From Acidobacteriota bacterium (lineage in GTDB: Bacteria > Acidobacteriota > Blastocatellia > RBC074), in NCBI GenBank assembly GCA_016196035.1, contig JACPYM010000064.1, positions 164,107-228,106 on the forward strand: DNA of 64,000 bases, written 5' to 3'. The notes under the pieces were generated by a model, which saw only the letters and a list, made by a program, of their open reading frames with translations, had not been told where the DNA came from and did not search any database. Below are positions 10,374 to 19,965 of the stretch, piece by piece (positions within the stretch are counted from its first letter, which is position 1; every line of letters starts with the position of its first letter). A program made the translations under genes and the position numbers.

Positions 10374-10529
10374 CTTTTGGATTCTTCTCCTTTCTAGTCT
10401 AGGCTGTTTCAGTGACTTTGCTTTGAAGTCCAAACTCTATCTTTCGGCGGTCAAATCCGCTTACGCAAAGCTTGTCAAACTCGAACAGCAATTGGCCGCC
10501 GCGGAACATCAGTTAGTAAAGTAGCGTCT

Positions 10530-10850
10530 ATGCGGTTGACGAGATTTGAAGTATTGGCGCTGCTGCCAGATAAACCAGACATCACGGGCTTCGGAATCGA
10601 GGTCTCGCCTTCGGGCCGGGTCACGTTGGAAGAGTGGACGCTGGGCTATGAAACCGTGGTGGATGGCTTGCCCGAACGCTTTGACGCGCGCCTGGTTTGG
10701 CACAAAGGCCGCACCGAACTCGGCCCGCTCATCCTGGTGAAAGCGGGCGCGGCCCCGCCAAACCAAGTTAATTTTTATCTCAAGCCGGACTTGGGCAAAG
10801 TCAAAAAACGCTATCGCCTCAACTCGCCGCCCGCGAAACCCAAGCCGTGA
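10530..10850 (+). CDS. Hypothetical protein, 106 residues
   Basis: The frame starts with MRLTRFEVLALLPDK and ends in a basic, proline-rich tail (SPPAKPKP). Codon use looks real (high GC at third positions), but I do not recognise a domain, there is no signal or membrane segment, and the ribosome-binding site is poor. A coding-like stretch in another frame stops six bases upstream, so this could be the C-terminal remainder of a longer broken gene at the edge of the scar region. It converges with the esterase gene at 10938. Confidence 0.4.
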   Translation: MRLTRFEVLALLPDKPDITGFGIEVSPSGRVTLEEWTLGYETVVDGLPERFDARLVWHKGRTELGPLILVKAGAAPPNQVNFYLKPDLGKVKKRYRLNSPPAKPKP

Positions 10851-10937
10851 TGGCGCGACTCAATTCTCTCAAAACAGCCGTGGCGAAAACTCAGGCGCGG
10901 GTCGTTTGGGATTGCACGAATTCGGCTGTGCCAGCCT

Positions 10938-12020
<1,083 letters not shown>

Positions 12021-12252
12021 GTTGAAAACTCCTCCGGCTGGAAAATGACTTCACCCGCCAGCCCATTGCACGGGCCACGCCAACAAAGGTGGTCGCAGCC
12101 AAGTCAAACAGGCTAGCTAAAACGTTGAGAGGGTATGCGGGAAAATCAAAAGGGACACAAGGGAGCTAAAAAGAATTTTGGCTCATCTGTATCCCTGTGG
12201 GTGCCCCTCGCCTGCGACGTGGCAGCAAGGGGATAAAACTATCGAAAAGTTG

Positions 12253-12327
<75 letters not shown>

Positions 12328-12401
12328 CTGTTATCAATGTGATTAACTCGGTTTGCACCGCGACCGGCCCAAAAACGAGCGCGTAATCTAGCATACGCCT
12401 A

Positions 12402-13022
12402 CTAGCCCAGCAAAGCGGCGGCCACGATTTTTTGCAGTTGTTCGGCTTGTGCGCGCATGTACTCCTTCAACTGCGTTTCATCACTCGGCGGCTGCAAGGC
12501 GAGGGGCGGGTGGTAGACGATTTTGAGCTTGTAGGGGCGCGGGAATAAGTGATGCGGATTGAACGTGCGATAGCCGCCGATGATCGTGACGGGCACGATG
12601 GTCACTTGTGTATCCAACGCCAGCCGGATCACGCCTGGTTTGAACGGCATCAGCGCGCCATCACGGCTGCGCCCGCCTTCGGGGAAGATCACCAGGCCGC
12701 CACCCGCGCGCAGATGCAAGAGCGAATGCTTGAAGGCCGCACGGTCGCCTTTGTCCACATTGACCGGGAACGCGCCGTAAGCCCGCATCAGCGGCCCCAA
12801 CAGCGGAACTTTGAACATGCGATCCCAGGTCATGTAGCGCAAGGGCCGTTTGATCGGCAGCGAAATCCAGATGGGGTCGAGGTAGCTGACGTGGTTGGGC
12901 GCGACGATCACCGGCCCGGTCAGCGGGACGTGCGCTTCGCCTTCAAATTCGACGCGGTTGTAGAGCTTAAACAGCGTCAGCGCAATCCAACGCGTGATGA
13001 CAAATGCCCAGGTACGTTCCAT
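12402..13022 (-). CDS. 1-acyl-sn-glycerol-3-phosphate acyltransferase (PlsC family)
   Basis: A 206-residue membrane-associated acyltransferase. It carries the family block I motif NHVSYLDP (about residues 38-45, the catalytic His-x4-Asp), a block II-like region around RMFKVPLLG, and block III FPEGGRSRDG (about residue 115), with PVTIIGGYR as block IV. The length is typical of PlsC. It transfers an acyl chain to lysophosphatidate in phospholipid synthesis at the inner membrane. The start codon abuts a heptamer repeat array and has no good Shine-Dalgarno sequence, so translation initiation may be weak or the start imprecise. The next upstream gene (GMC oxidoreductase) is on the same strand 79 bp away. 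Confidence 0.88.
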   Translation of the reverse strand: MERTWAFVITRWIALTLFKLYNRVEFEGEAHVPLTGPVIVAPNHVSYLDPIWISLPIKRPLRYMTWDRMFKVPLLGPLMRAYGAFPVNVDKGDRAAFKHSLLHLRAGGGLVIFPEGGRSRDGALMPFKPGVIRLALDTQVTIVPVTIIGGYRTFNPHHLFPRPYKLKIVYHPPLALQPPSDETQLKEYMRAQAEQLQKIVAAALLG

Positions 13023-13027
13023 TCATT

Positions 13028-13101
13028 AGTGGTCAGTGGTCAGTGGTCAGTGGTCAGTGCGTCATTTTTCTGACCACTGACCACCGACCACCGGCCACTG
13101 T
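13028..13101. repeat. Heptamer array AGTGGTC with inverted half
   Basis: Tandem copies of the heptamer AGTGGTC fill 13028-13057; after a short T-rich spacer the inverted form (GACCACT and variants) fills 13070-13100. The whole can fold as one hairpin. Similar arrays occur at 25628 and 45127. Confidence 0.8.
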
Positions 13102-14742
13102 TCAGAGGCTTCCTTTCTTGAGTTGCGCGGCCAGATAGTCAGTCGCGCGCCAGGCGACGGCCAAAATCGTCAGCGTCGGATTCTTTTCGGTCGCCGACGG
13201 GAACGCAGAGCCATCCACCACGAACAGATTTTTGACCGCGTGCATTTGATTGAAGCCGTTCAATGCTGACGTTTTCGGATCGCTGCCCATGCGGCAGGTG
13301 CCATGTTCATGAATCGCCGAACCGGGCACATCCCATTCGCCGCGCTGGTAATTGAAGAGTTCGCCTTTGGCCTCGTGCACCAGCGTCTCGACGGTGTCAT
13401 ACATCTCTTCGGACATCTTGCGTTCGTTGTCGGTGTAACTCAAATGAATGCGCGGCAGCGGCACGCCGTATTGATCGGTCTTGGTTTCATCCACCTCAAT
13501 GCGGTTCTCGACGCGCGGCGGGATTTCGCCGTAAGGATGTAATTGCATGAGCGCGGGATACATTTCCAGCACTTCTTTTTTGAACGCGCCGCCGAAGCCG
13601 GGTAGGTTCCTGGCCCACGAGGCGTTGTTCTGACAGCCGCTCGACCAGAATTGCATGCCGAAGCCGCGCGCATAATCACGCCGCTTGCCATGATTGTTGA
13701 AGCGCGGCATATAAACGTGTTCGCCGCCGATGCCGCTGTCGTGCGTCGTCGCGCGGCCATACAGATGCGGCAGAAATGCCGTGACGTGAAAGCGGAATTG
13801 CTCGGTGAAATACTTGCCGATCACGCCCGACGTATTGCCGATGCCGTTGGGATAAATCTCCGATTTGGAGTTGAGCAGGATGCGCGTCGAATCTACCGAA
13901 GACGCGCCAAGCACGACGACTTTGGCGCGCACCTGCTCTTCCTGTTTGGTGTGGCGGTGATGGTATTGCACGCCGTTGGCTTGGCCCGTTTTCGGATCAA
14001 CGGTGATGCGCGCGACCACGGCGTTGCTGATGATTTTCAAGCGGCCTGTTTGCATGGCCGCCGGCAACAAATGCATGGCCGAATTGAAAAAGCTGCCCGT
14101 CGTGCAGCCCGACCCGCAATCGCCGCAATAATGACAGGCGGCACGGCCATGCAGCGGCTTGGTCAAATTCGCGCGGCGGCCATTGACGAGTTTGATGCCC
14201 ACGCGCTTGCCCGCCTTCAGCAACGCCCATTCGCCGCAACGCAAGGCGGGCGCGGGTTGATGAAACTGGCTGCCCGGCAAGGTGTCGGTGTCATCGTTGC
14301 CGCCGCAGACGCCGATCAGTTGGTCAACCTTGTCGTAGTAAGGTTTGATGTCCTTGTATTCAAACGGCCACGGAATGCCGTAGCCGTCATTCACTTTGAA
14401 ATCCACGTCAGAGTAACGCAGCGACACGCGGCCCCACATATTCGTTTTGCCGCCGTGGCCCCAGACGCGATAGAGCGTGTAGGTCTTGCCATCCGGCACC
14501 AGATAAGGCTGTTCTTTGGTGCTCAAGTAACCCAACTCAGGCCGTTCGCCGCGTTGCAAACGTTCGCGCCGTTCGTAAGGCAGCAGCGCCATCCAGTATT
14601 TGTCCGGGTCGTAGCGGTCGCCCGCGTCCAACAGTAACACCTTCACGCCCTGCCGCGTCAGATTCCACGCCGCCATCCCGCCGGACGCGCCGGAGCCGAT
14701 GATGACAACATCGTAGGTGGTCGGAGACTTTTTGATCTGCAT
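13102..14742 (-). CDS. GMC-family FAD-dependent oxidoreductase
   Basis: A 546-residue flavoprotein. The N-terminal dinucleotide-binding motif [17 protein letters not shown] (about residues 10-26) binds FAD. A second FAD contact is [15 protein letters not shown]. The C-terminal GMC signature is present: [12 protein letters not shown] with the catalytic His, then [20 protein letters not shown] cluster [11 protein letters not shown] around residue 198 is unusual for simple GMC enzymes and resembles the cysteine-rich region of gluconate/sorbitol-dehydrogenase-like large subunits. It probably oxidises a sugar or alcohol and passes electrons to a partner. No gamma subunit or cytochrome lies beside it. 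No twin-arginine signal is seen, so the location is uncertain. Confidence 0.87.
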   Translation of the reverse strand: MQIKKSPTTYDVVIIGSGASGGMAAWNLTRQGVKVLLLDAGDRYDPDKYWMALLPYERRERLQRGERPELGYLSTKEQPYLVPDGKTYTLYRVWGHGGKTNMWGRVSLRYSDVDFKVNDGYGIPWPFEYKDIKPYYDKVDQLIGVCGGNDDTDTLPGSQFHQPAPALRCGEWALLKAGKRVGIKLVNGRRANLTKPLHGRAACHYCGDCGSGCTTGSFFNSAMHLLPAAMQTGRLKIISNAVVARITVDPKTGQANGVQYHHRHTKQEEQVRAKVVVLGASSVDSTRILLNSKSEIYPNGIGNTSGVIGKYFTEQFRFHVTAFLPHLYGRATTHDSGIGGEHVYMPRFNNHGKRRDYARGFGMQFWSSGCQNNASWARNLPGFGGAFKKEVLEMYPALMQLHPYGEIPPRVENRIEVDETKTDQYGVPLPRIHLSYTDNERKMSEEMYDTVETLVHEAKGELFNYQRGEWDVPGSAIHEHGTCRMGSDPKTSALNGFNQMHAVKNLFVVDGSAFPSATEKNPTLTILAVAWRATDYLAAQLKKGSL

Positions 14743-14963
14743 ACTGCCGCCTCAGCGCCTGCGGCGCTTGTCCCTAAAAAGCGATGTAATTGCCCGAAGT
14801 TTTGCCCGAAGTTTGAATGAAGGACGAATCCGAATGACTTGCCCATGAGCGAGTCAGCTTGAAAGCCTGTCTGCTGGCGCATACTATCCCAGTCTTCACA
14901 GCGTGTGAAGCAATGCATTCAACCAACCAATTCACCACTGCAAAACGAAGGAGAAGTGAACTT

Positions 14964-15407
14964 ATGCCTTATTCCGAAATCCTGATCAAACCGATGCGCG
15001 AGGATTTATCCAAGCTCGGGATCGAAGAAACCCGCACGCCCGAACAGTTGGACGCCGCCGTCAAAAACACGCCGGGCGCACTGATGGTCGTCGTCAATTC
15101 CGTCTGTGGCTGCGCCGCCGGCAAAGCGCGGCCCGGCGTGATGCTGGCGCTGCAAAACGAAATCAAACCCGCGCACAGCGTCACGGTCTTTGCCGGTGCC
15201 GACATCGCCGCGACCGAACGCGCGCGCGCCTATTTCAAAGGCTATCCGCCCTCGTCACCCTCGATTGGGTTGCTGAAAAACGGCGAGATCATCTGGATGC
15301 TGCAACGCCACGAGATAGAAGGGCGCGACGCCTATCAGATCGCGGACATTTTGAAGGCCGCCTTTAACAAGTATTGCGCCCCGGCGCAGGCGGCGGCGGC
15401 GAACTAG
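14964..15407 (+). CDS. BrxA/BrxB bacilliredoxin-like (DUF1094) protein
   Basis: A 147-residue protein starting at 14964, chosen because AAGGAG lies 10 bases upstream and family similarity begins at MPYSEI; the frame is open further upstream but that part looks non-coding. It has a thioredoxin-like fold signature with the CGC motif (Cys48-Gly-Cys50 in NSVCGCAAG) and the SPSIGLLKNGEI strand typical of the bacilliredoxin family. Known members remove bacillithiol from oxidised protein thiols in Firmicutes; in other phyla the thiol partner is not established. The gene is divergent from the GMC oxidoreductase. Confidence 0.85.
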   Translation: MPYSEILIKPMREDLSKLGIEETRTPEQLDAAVKNTPGALMVVVNSVCGCAAGKARPGVMLALQNEIKPAHSVTVFAGADIAATERARAYFKGYPPSSPSIGLLKNGEIIWMLQRHEIEGRDAYQIADILKAAFNKYCAPAQAAAAN

Positions 15408-15427
15408 AGCCTTCCGGTTGGCGTGGC

Positions 15428-15529
15428 CTTTGGAGTGCGCGCGGCACAGGCCGCCGCTTTGGTAGTCCTTTGATCTATAGCTAACACAGGGAAACCAAAG
15501 CGGCGGCCTGTGCCGCGCGCACTCCAAAG
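15428..15529. repeat. Perfect 36-bp inverted repeat
   Basis: The arm at 15428-15463 (starting CTTTGGAGTGCGCGCGGCAC) is repeated exactly inverted at 15494-15529, spacer 30 bp. The arm is GC-rich with no T-tract after it, so it is more likely a small palindromic mobile element (REP/MITE-like) than a plain terminator, though it could stop transcription from the gene ending at 15407. Confidence 0.85.
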
Positions 15530-15603
15530 ACGCTACGCATCAAAGATACTTTTCCCCGCCCCACAAGCGCCCCACCATTTCCGCTCTCATCGCAAGGTTC
15601 AAG

Positions 15604-18600
15604 ATGCGCTCTTCCCGCCGTGCAATCTGCCGCATTGGTATCGCGAGTTGCGTGGTCTTGCTGTTTGCACTATGCGCGCATGCGCTGAGCGGCAGCCGCG
15701 CGTTTCAAAATCCGCCCGTGCCGCCGCGCCCGGCGCATCCGGCCCAGGTGCTGCCTTCGCGCACCTGTTTCACAACGGCCTTCGCCGCGCCGCTCAGTTT
15801 GGCGACCGGCTGTTGCCTGACACAGGTGGCGGTGGGCGATTTCAATGGCGATGGCCATGCGGATTTGCTGCCCAATGATTTGGACACGGCCAGCGGCAGC
15901 AGCACACGGCTGCGCGCCGGCGACGGGCGCGGCAATTTCGGCTTTGACTTGAGCAACGGCGCGTTGGGCGGGCCGGGCAGCCAATCTTTCATCGCGACAG
16001 GCGATTTCAACGGCGATGGCAAACCCGATCTAGTAATGCCGCGTGGCCTTGGCAACGAACCTTTGTTGCTGCAACTCAGCGCCGCCAATGGCCGCTTCAC
16101 AACCACAACGGGCGCATTCGGCACATACACCAATCGCAACGCCAGCGCGGCAATCAGCGCGGATTTCAACGGCGACGGTAAAAACGATTTGGCGGTGGCC
16201 GACGGCACGGCGCGCGAACTCACCTTGCTCAGCGGCGACGGCACGGGCCGCTTTCCGGCCAGCCTGGGCGCGCCATTCAAGCTCAATACCAATGCCGTGC
16301 TGCTCGCCGCCGCCGATTTCAATCAGGACGGCAAGGCCGATTTGGCGCTGGCCGATCAGGTGGCGAATGAGTTGACCATCCTGCTTAGCCAAGCCGCTGG
16401 CACGCTCGCCGCCAATCCGCCCATCAAACTTGCCAGCCGCCCTACCGCGCTGGTCACGGGCGATTTCGACCGTGATGGCCGCACGGATTTGGCCGTCGCG
16501 AACCAAGACATCACGCTGCTGTTCAATCAACCCAATGGCAGTTTCGTTTCGCAAACCGTCACGACCAACGGCGCGGCAGGCCTGACGGCAGCCAATTTCG
16601 ACAACGACGAATGGCTCGATCTGGCCGTCAGCTTCGCCGGACGCCTCACGCTTCTGCGCGGCGGCCCGGCGGGTTTCACGGCGTCTTCGTTCATGGCCGC
16701 GCCCACCAGCGGCTTCATCACCAACGGCGATTTCAACGAAGACGGGCGGCAGGATTTGGCGGTCGTGACAGCCGCTGACAACGCCAGCGGGCGCGTCTTG
16801 ATCTTGCTGAACAACGGCGCGGGCGGCTTCAACCTGCCGCCCGGCTTTGCCGCCGGAAACGCGCCGCGCCTGTTGGCCCAAGCCGATTTCAACCGCGATG
16901 GCATCCCCGATGTCGTGACGGCCAGCCAGACGGATGAGGTCAACCTTTTGCTCGGCAGCCGCAACGGCTTCGCCGCGCCGCGCACCTTCAAGCTGCCGCC
17001 GGTCGGTACGCAAAGCTTCACGACTGCCGCGTTACTGACCGCTGACTTCAACCGCGATGGCAACGCGGATTGCGCCGTCGCGGGCGCGCAAGGCATTTAC
17101 CTGTTGACCAGCGGCGCTGACGGCGCGTTGCGTTTGCTCAACGACACGCCGCTGCCCTTTCCTACGCGCGCGTTGCAAAGCGCCGATTTCAATGCCGATG
17201 GCTGGCCCGATCTGGCCGTGCACGATGGCGTCAGTTTGCGTGTACTGTTCAATGAAACAAGGCCGGACAGACTCGCCTTTACGCCTGCGCCCAGCGTCAA
17301 CGTCGGCAGGCCGATTGGCCTGGGCTTTCTGGCTGGGCAATTCGATGCCGATGCGCAAGGTGATGTAATTTTCTTCGACACCACCGGCTTCATCGGCTAT
17401 CGCGTGGCGCAGGGCGATGGCACGGGCGGCTTCACCATCCGCCAAGGTGTTTCGATCAGCGATGGCGCGGGCGTGGCCGGTGCAGTGGGCGATTTCAATG
17501 GCGATGGACGGCTCGATCTGGCAACAGCGGATTTGGACGCCTCAAACAATGACGTGCAGGTGCATCTGGGCTACAACTATCAACGCGGCCCCGGCGGCAC
17601 GGTGTTATACGGCGGGACAGCCTTCGCTGTGGGTAATTTGAACAACGACGGCAAGGACGATCTGGTGCAGCTTGGCAATGATGCTTTGGCCGTGATTTTG
17701 AATCCGGCAGTCGAGCGCTTTGTCCTGCCCATCAATCAGGCGGCAGGGCGCGGCTACAACGGTTATGCTATCGGCGGCACGCCGGGCCGTGCGGTGGTTG
17801 GTGATTTTGATGGCGATGGGCGTGGCGACATCGCCGTCATCAATCAAACGACCAATCGCCTCGTGCTGCTGCACAACCTCACGCAAGCCAATCAAGCGCC
17901 CACGCTGCACGCCAGCACACAATCGTTGAACCTGGCGCAAGGCGATGCAAACGCGCGTTTGAAGCTGGCGGATGTCGCCGATGTTGACGCCGCGCCCGGC
18001 GCGTTGAATGCCGTCGCGCTCAACTTGCCGGCGGGTTTCGCCGCGACCTTGTCGGTGGAAGGTGGCGCGCTTTATGGCAGCTTCACTGTGCCTTGCGAGG
18101 CCGCGCTCGGCGCGCGGGCGTTCGAGGTATTGCTGACCGACCAATGCCTTGCCAAAGCGCAAACAACTTTGACGCTAAACCTTCAACCAAATTCTCCGCC
18201 GCAACTCGGCGCGTATCCCGAGACAATCATCACGAGCGGCGCGGCCTTCACCGTCAAACCCAGCGCGCCGCCGGCGGACAACGGCAGCTTCACGCTGGTG
18301 GTCGGTGCGGCGGGCTTCAACGGCGCGCTTTCCATCAACACCACGACGGGCGAAGTGCGCATTGCCAACGCCGTGAGCAGCGGCGTTTACACCGTGCTCG
18401 TGACAGCGACGGATCGTTGTGGCGCAACAGCCACGCAGCGCTTCACGCTGACGGTCAACTTGCCGGGCGCTTGCGGCGCGCCGGCGTTCAGTGCCGAAAC
18501 GTTCACACTGACGCATCATCCAACCTTGCTCGCCACGGCGGATTTTGACCGCGATGGCAACCTGGATTTGGCCGCGACCAATTTGCCCGCTGAACCGAGC

Positions 18601-19551
18601 GCCGAAATCACGCTGCTGCACAACACTGGCGCGGGCCGGTTGGAGAAATGGAAAACGCTGCGGCCCGCGCGCTTTGCCGCCGGATTGCTGGCGGCGGATT
18701 TCAATCAGGATGGCAAGGCCGATCTGGCGTATAGCTACAGCGAGGCCGATAGCGGCGTGCTGGAAGTGCTGCTCGGCGACGGCACCGGCGCATTCGCGCC
18801 ACCCCGCCGCACCGCAGTTGCACAAGCCTTCTTCACCACCCTGAGCGCCGACCTGAATGGCGATGGCCGCTTAGACCTTGCCGCCCTGGTGGATGGCAAG
18901 CAGCAACTCGCCGTGCTCTTCGGCGACGGCAATGGCGGCTTTGCAATGGCGCGCAACATAGCCTTGCCGACGGATGGCGCGCGGCTGGTTAGTGGCGATT
19001 TCAATCGCGATGGCTGGCCCGATTTGGCCGTGACGACATTTCGCGCCAGCTTGCTGGTCTTGCGGGGCACGGGCAACGGCGAATTTGCCGCGCCGCGCAC
19101 GCAGTCCTTGCCGTTCAGCGATTTCTCGACCAGCTACATCCTCGCGGCGGATTTCAACAATGACGGCAAAGCCGATTTGGCGGTGACGGGGATTGAAGCG
19201 GCAACGCGCAATAACGTCACGCTCATCTTGCTGGGCGATGGCGCGGGCGGCTTCACATTGCGTTCGACCAACGCGGGCGCGGGGCCGCTGGCGGCGGCGG
19301 ATTTTGATCGGGATGGGCGCGCGGACTTGCTGATCCTCACGGGCATGACGGGCGCTGAAGGCGTGTTGCTGTTGCTGGGCGCGGGCGATGGAACTTTCTG
19401 CGCCGCCAAGGGCATCAATCCCGCGACTGCCAATACCGACCGGCGCGTGGGTGTGGCGCTGGGCGATTTTGATCAGGACGGCAAACCGGATTTGGTGCTG
19501 GCCGCAGATTTCTTTTGGCAACTGACGACGTTGCTGAATCGAACGCTTTGA
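15604..19551 (+). CDS. Large secreted FG-GAP/VCBS-repeat protein
   Basis: A 1,315-residue exported protein. The signal peptide spans about residues 1-28 (IASCVVLLFALCAHALS). The body carries more than 15 copies of the calcium-binding motif DFNGDGKPDL and variants, one every 45-60 residues, with intervening ILLNNGAGGF-type strands. These are FG-GAP/VCBS modules expected to fold as two beta-propellers: about residues 70-760 and 970-1310. Between them lie two Ig/cadherin-like segments (QAPTLHASTQSLNL and NSPPQLGAYPETII, about 765-950). Such proteins are cell-surface or secreted binding proteins; the ligand is unknown. It stands alone between an inverted repeat and the TonB-receptor-like gene. 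Confidence 0.88.
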   Translation: MRSSRRAICRIGIASCVVLLFALCAHALSGSRAFQNPPVPPRPAHPAQVLPSRTCFTTAFAAPLSLATGCCLTQVAVGDFNGDGHADLLPNDLDTASGSSTRLRAGDGRGNFGFDLSNGALGGPGSQSFIATGDFNGDGKPDLVMPRGLGNEPLLLQLSAANGRFTTTTGAFGTYTNRNASAAISADFNGDGKNDLAVADGTARELTLLSGDGTGRFPASLGAPFKLNTNAVLLAAADFNQDGKADLALADQVANELTILLSQAAGTLAANPPIKLASRPTALVTGDFDRDGRTDLAVANQDITLLFNQPNGSFVSQTVTTNGAAGLTAANFDNDEWLDLAVSFAGRLTLLRGGPAGFTASSFMAAPTSGFITNGDFNEDGRQDLAVVTAADNASGRVLILLNNGAGGFNLPPGFAAGNAPRLLAQADFNRDGIPDVVTASQTDEVNLLLGSRNGFAAPRTFKLPPVGTQSFTTAALLTADFNRDGNADCAVAGAQGIYLLTSGADGALRLLNDTPLPFPTRALQSADFNADGWPDLAVHDGVSLRVLFNETRPDRLAFTPAPSVNVGRPIGLGFLAGQFDADAQGDVIFFDTTGFIGYRVAQGDGTGGFTIRQGVSISDGAGVAGAVGDFNGDGRLDLATADLDASNNDVQVHLGYNYQRGPGGTVLYGGTAFAVGNLNNDGKDDLVQLGNDALAVILNPAVERFVLPINQAAGRGYNGYAIGGTPGRAVVGDFDGDGRGDIAVINQTTNRLVLLHNLTQANQAPTLHASTQSLNLAQGDANARLKLADVADVDAAPGALNAVALNLPAGFAATLSVEGGALYGSFTVPCEAALGARAFEVLLTDQCLAKAQTTLTLNLQPNSPPQLGAYPETIITSGAAFTVKPSAPPADNGSFTLVVGAAGFNGALSINTTTGEVRIANAVSSGVYTVLVTATDRCGATATQRFTLTVNLPGACGAPAFSAETFTLTHHPTLLATADFDRDGNLDLAATNLPAEPSAEITLLHNTGAGRLEKWKTLRPARFAAGLLAADFNQDGKADLAYSYSEADSGVLEVLLGDGTGAFAPPRRTAVAQAFFTTLSADLNGDGRLDLAALVDGKQQLAVLFGDGNGGFAMARNIALPTDGARLVSGDFNRDGWPDLAVTTFRASLLVLRGTGNGEFAAPRTQSLPFSDFSTSYILAADFNNDGKADLAVTGIEAATRNNVTLILLGDGAGGFTLRSTNAGAGPLAAADFDRDGRADLLILTGMTGAEGVLLLLGAGDGTFCAAKGINPATANTDRRVGVALGDFDQDGKPDLVLAADFFWQLTTLLNRTL

Positions 19552-19965
19552 TCTCAGCGCAATTGCTTCGGCTGAGACTCACACCATCCTCAACTCCAAA
19601 AAACAGCCGCGTCGTGCAATCAACCTGGCAAACGAATTTTTGCCGACGCATCCGAAATACTAAATTGCCCGCATCGCGTTTCTCTTGCGTTTCGCAGAGC
19701 TGACACCCGCTTTGTTTGAATCCCCAACTCCGCCGATCCAAATGCAGTAACAACCATCCACTTCAGACGCGGTCAACCCGCCTTCATTCCCCATGTAAGC
19801 TGGAAGAATTTCCAAACAAACAAGCGCTTTTTCAAGCGCTCCGGGCGGATTGCTGCACCACGCGACAGCCGGTACGGCGGTTGCCTTTTACGTGGCGGAA
19901 AATACTGGCGGCTATTTTGGAAATAGTTACAGCCCAACAAAACAATTGCAGGTAAGGAGAGCAAT
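19552..19965. other. Intergenic leader upstream of the TonB-receptor-like gene
   Basis: A 414-bp gap with no convincing gene. A small hairpin CTCAGC/GCTGAG lies just after the upstream stop (about 19553-19578) and may be a weak terminator. The remainder is probably promoter and 5' leader for the gene at 19966; I cannot assign promoter boxes with confidence. GTAAGGAGAG precedes the downstream ATG. Confidence 0.4.

Larger units (their letters stand above)
9404..10529. other. Gene-poor scar region of about 1.1 kb
   Basis: No convincing full-length gene is visible here. Base composition is more AT-rich than the flanks and stop codons are dense. Features seen: an imperfect 12-bp inverted repeat (AAGCTTGGCTGT at 9609 / ACAGCCAAACTT at 9643), a short minus-strand coding-like remnant at about 9757-9835 reading RGYYASAFEDWVLP before a stop, a 3'-half tRNA-Met-like fragment at 10263-10306, and a coding-like stretch on the plus strand ending at 10524 that reads SAYAKLVKLEQQLAAAEHQL. 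The mix of short coding remnants and a partial tRNA suggests a decayed integrated element; this is inference. Confidence 0.5.

Noticed and set aside
13028..13101. CRISPR-like direct repeats
   Set aside because: The units are 7 bp with no unique spacers, and half of them are inverted; no cas gene is present.
13651..14637. 328-codon plus-strand frame opposite the GMC oxidoreductase
   Set aside because: The GMC frame on the minus strand has full family motifs; the plus-strand frame is rich in Arg, Ala and His without any motif.
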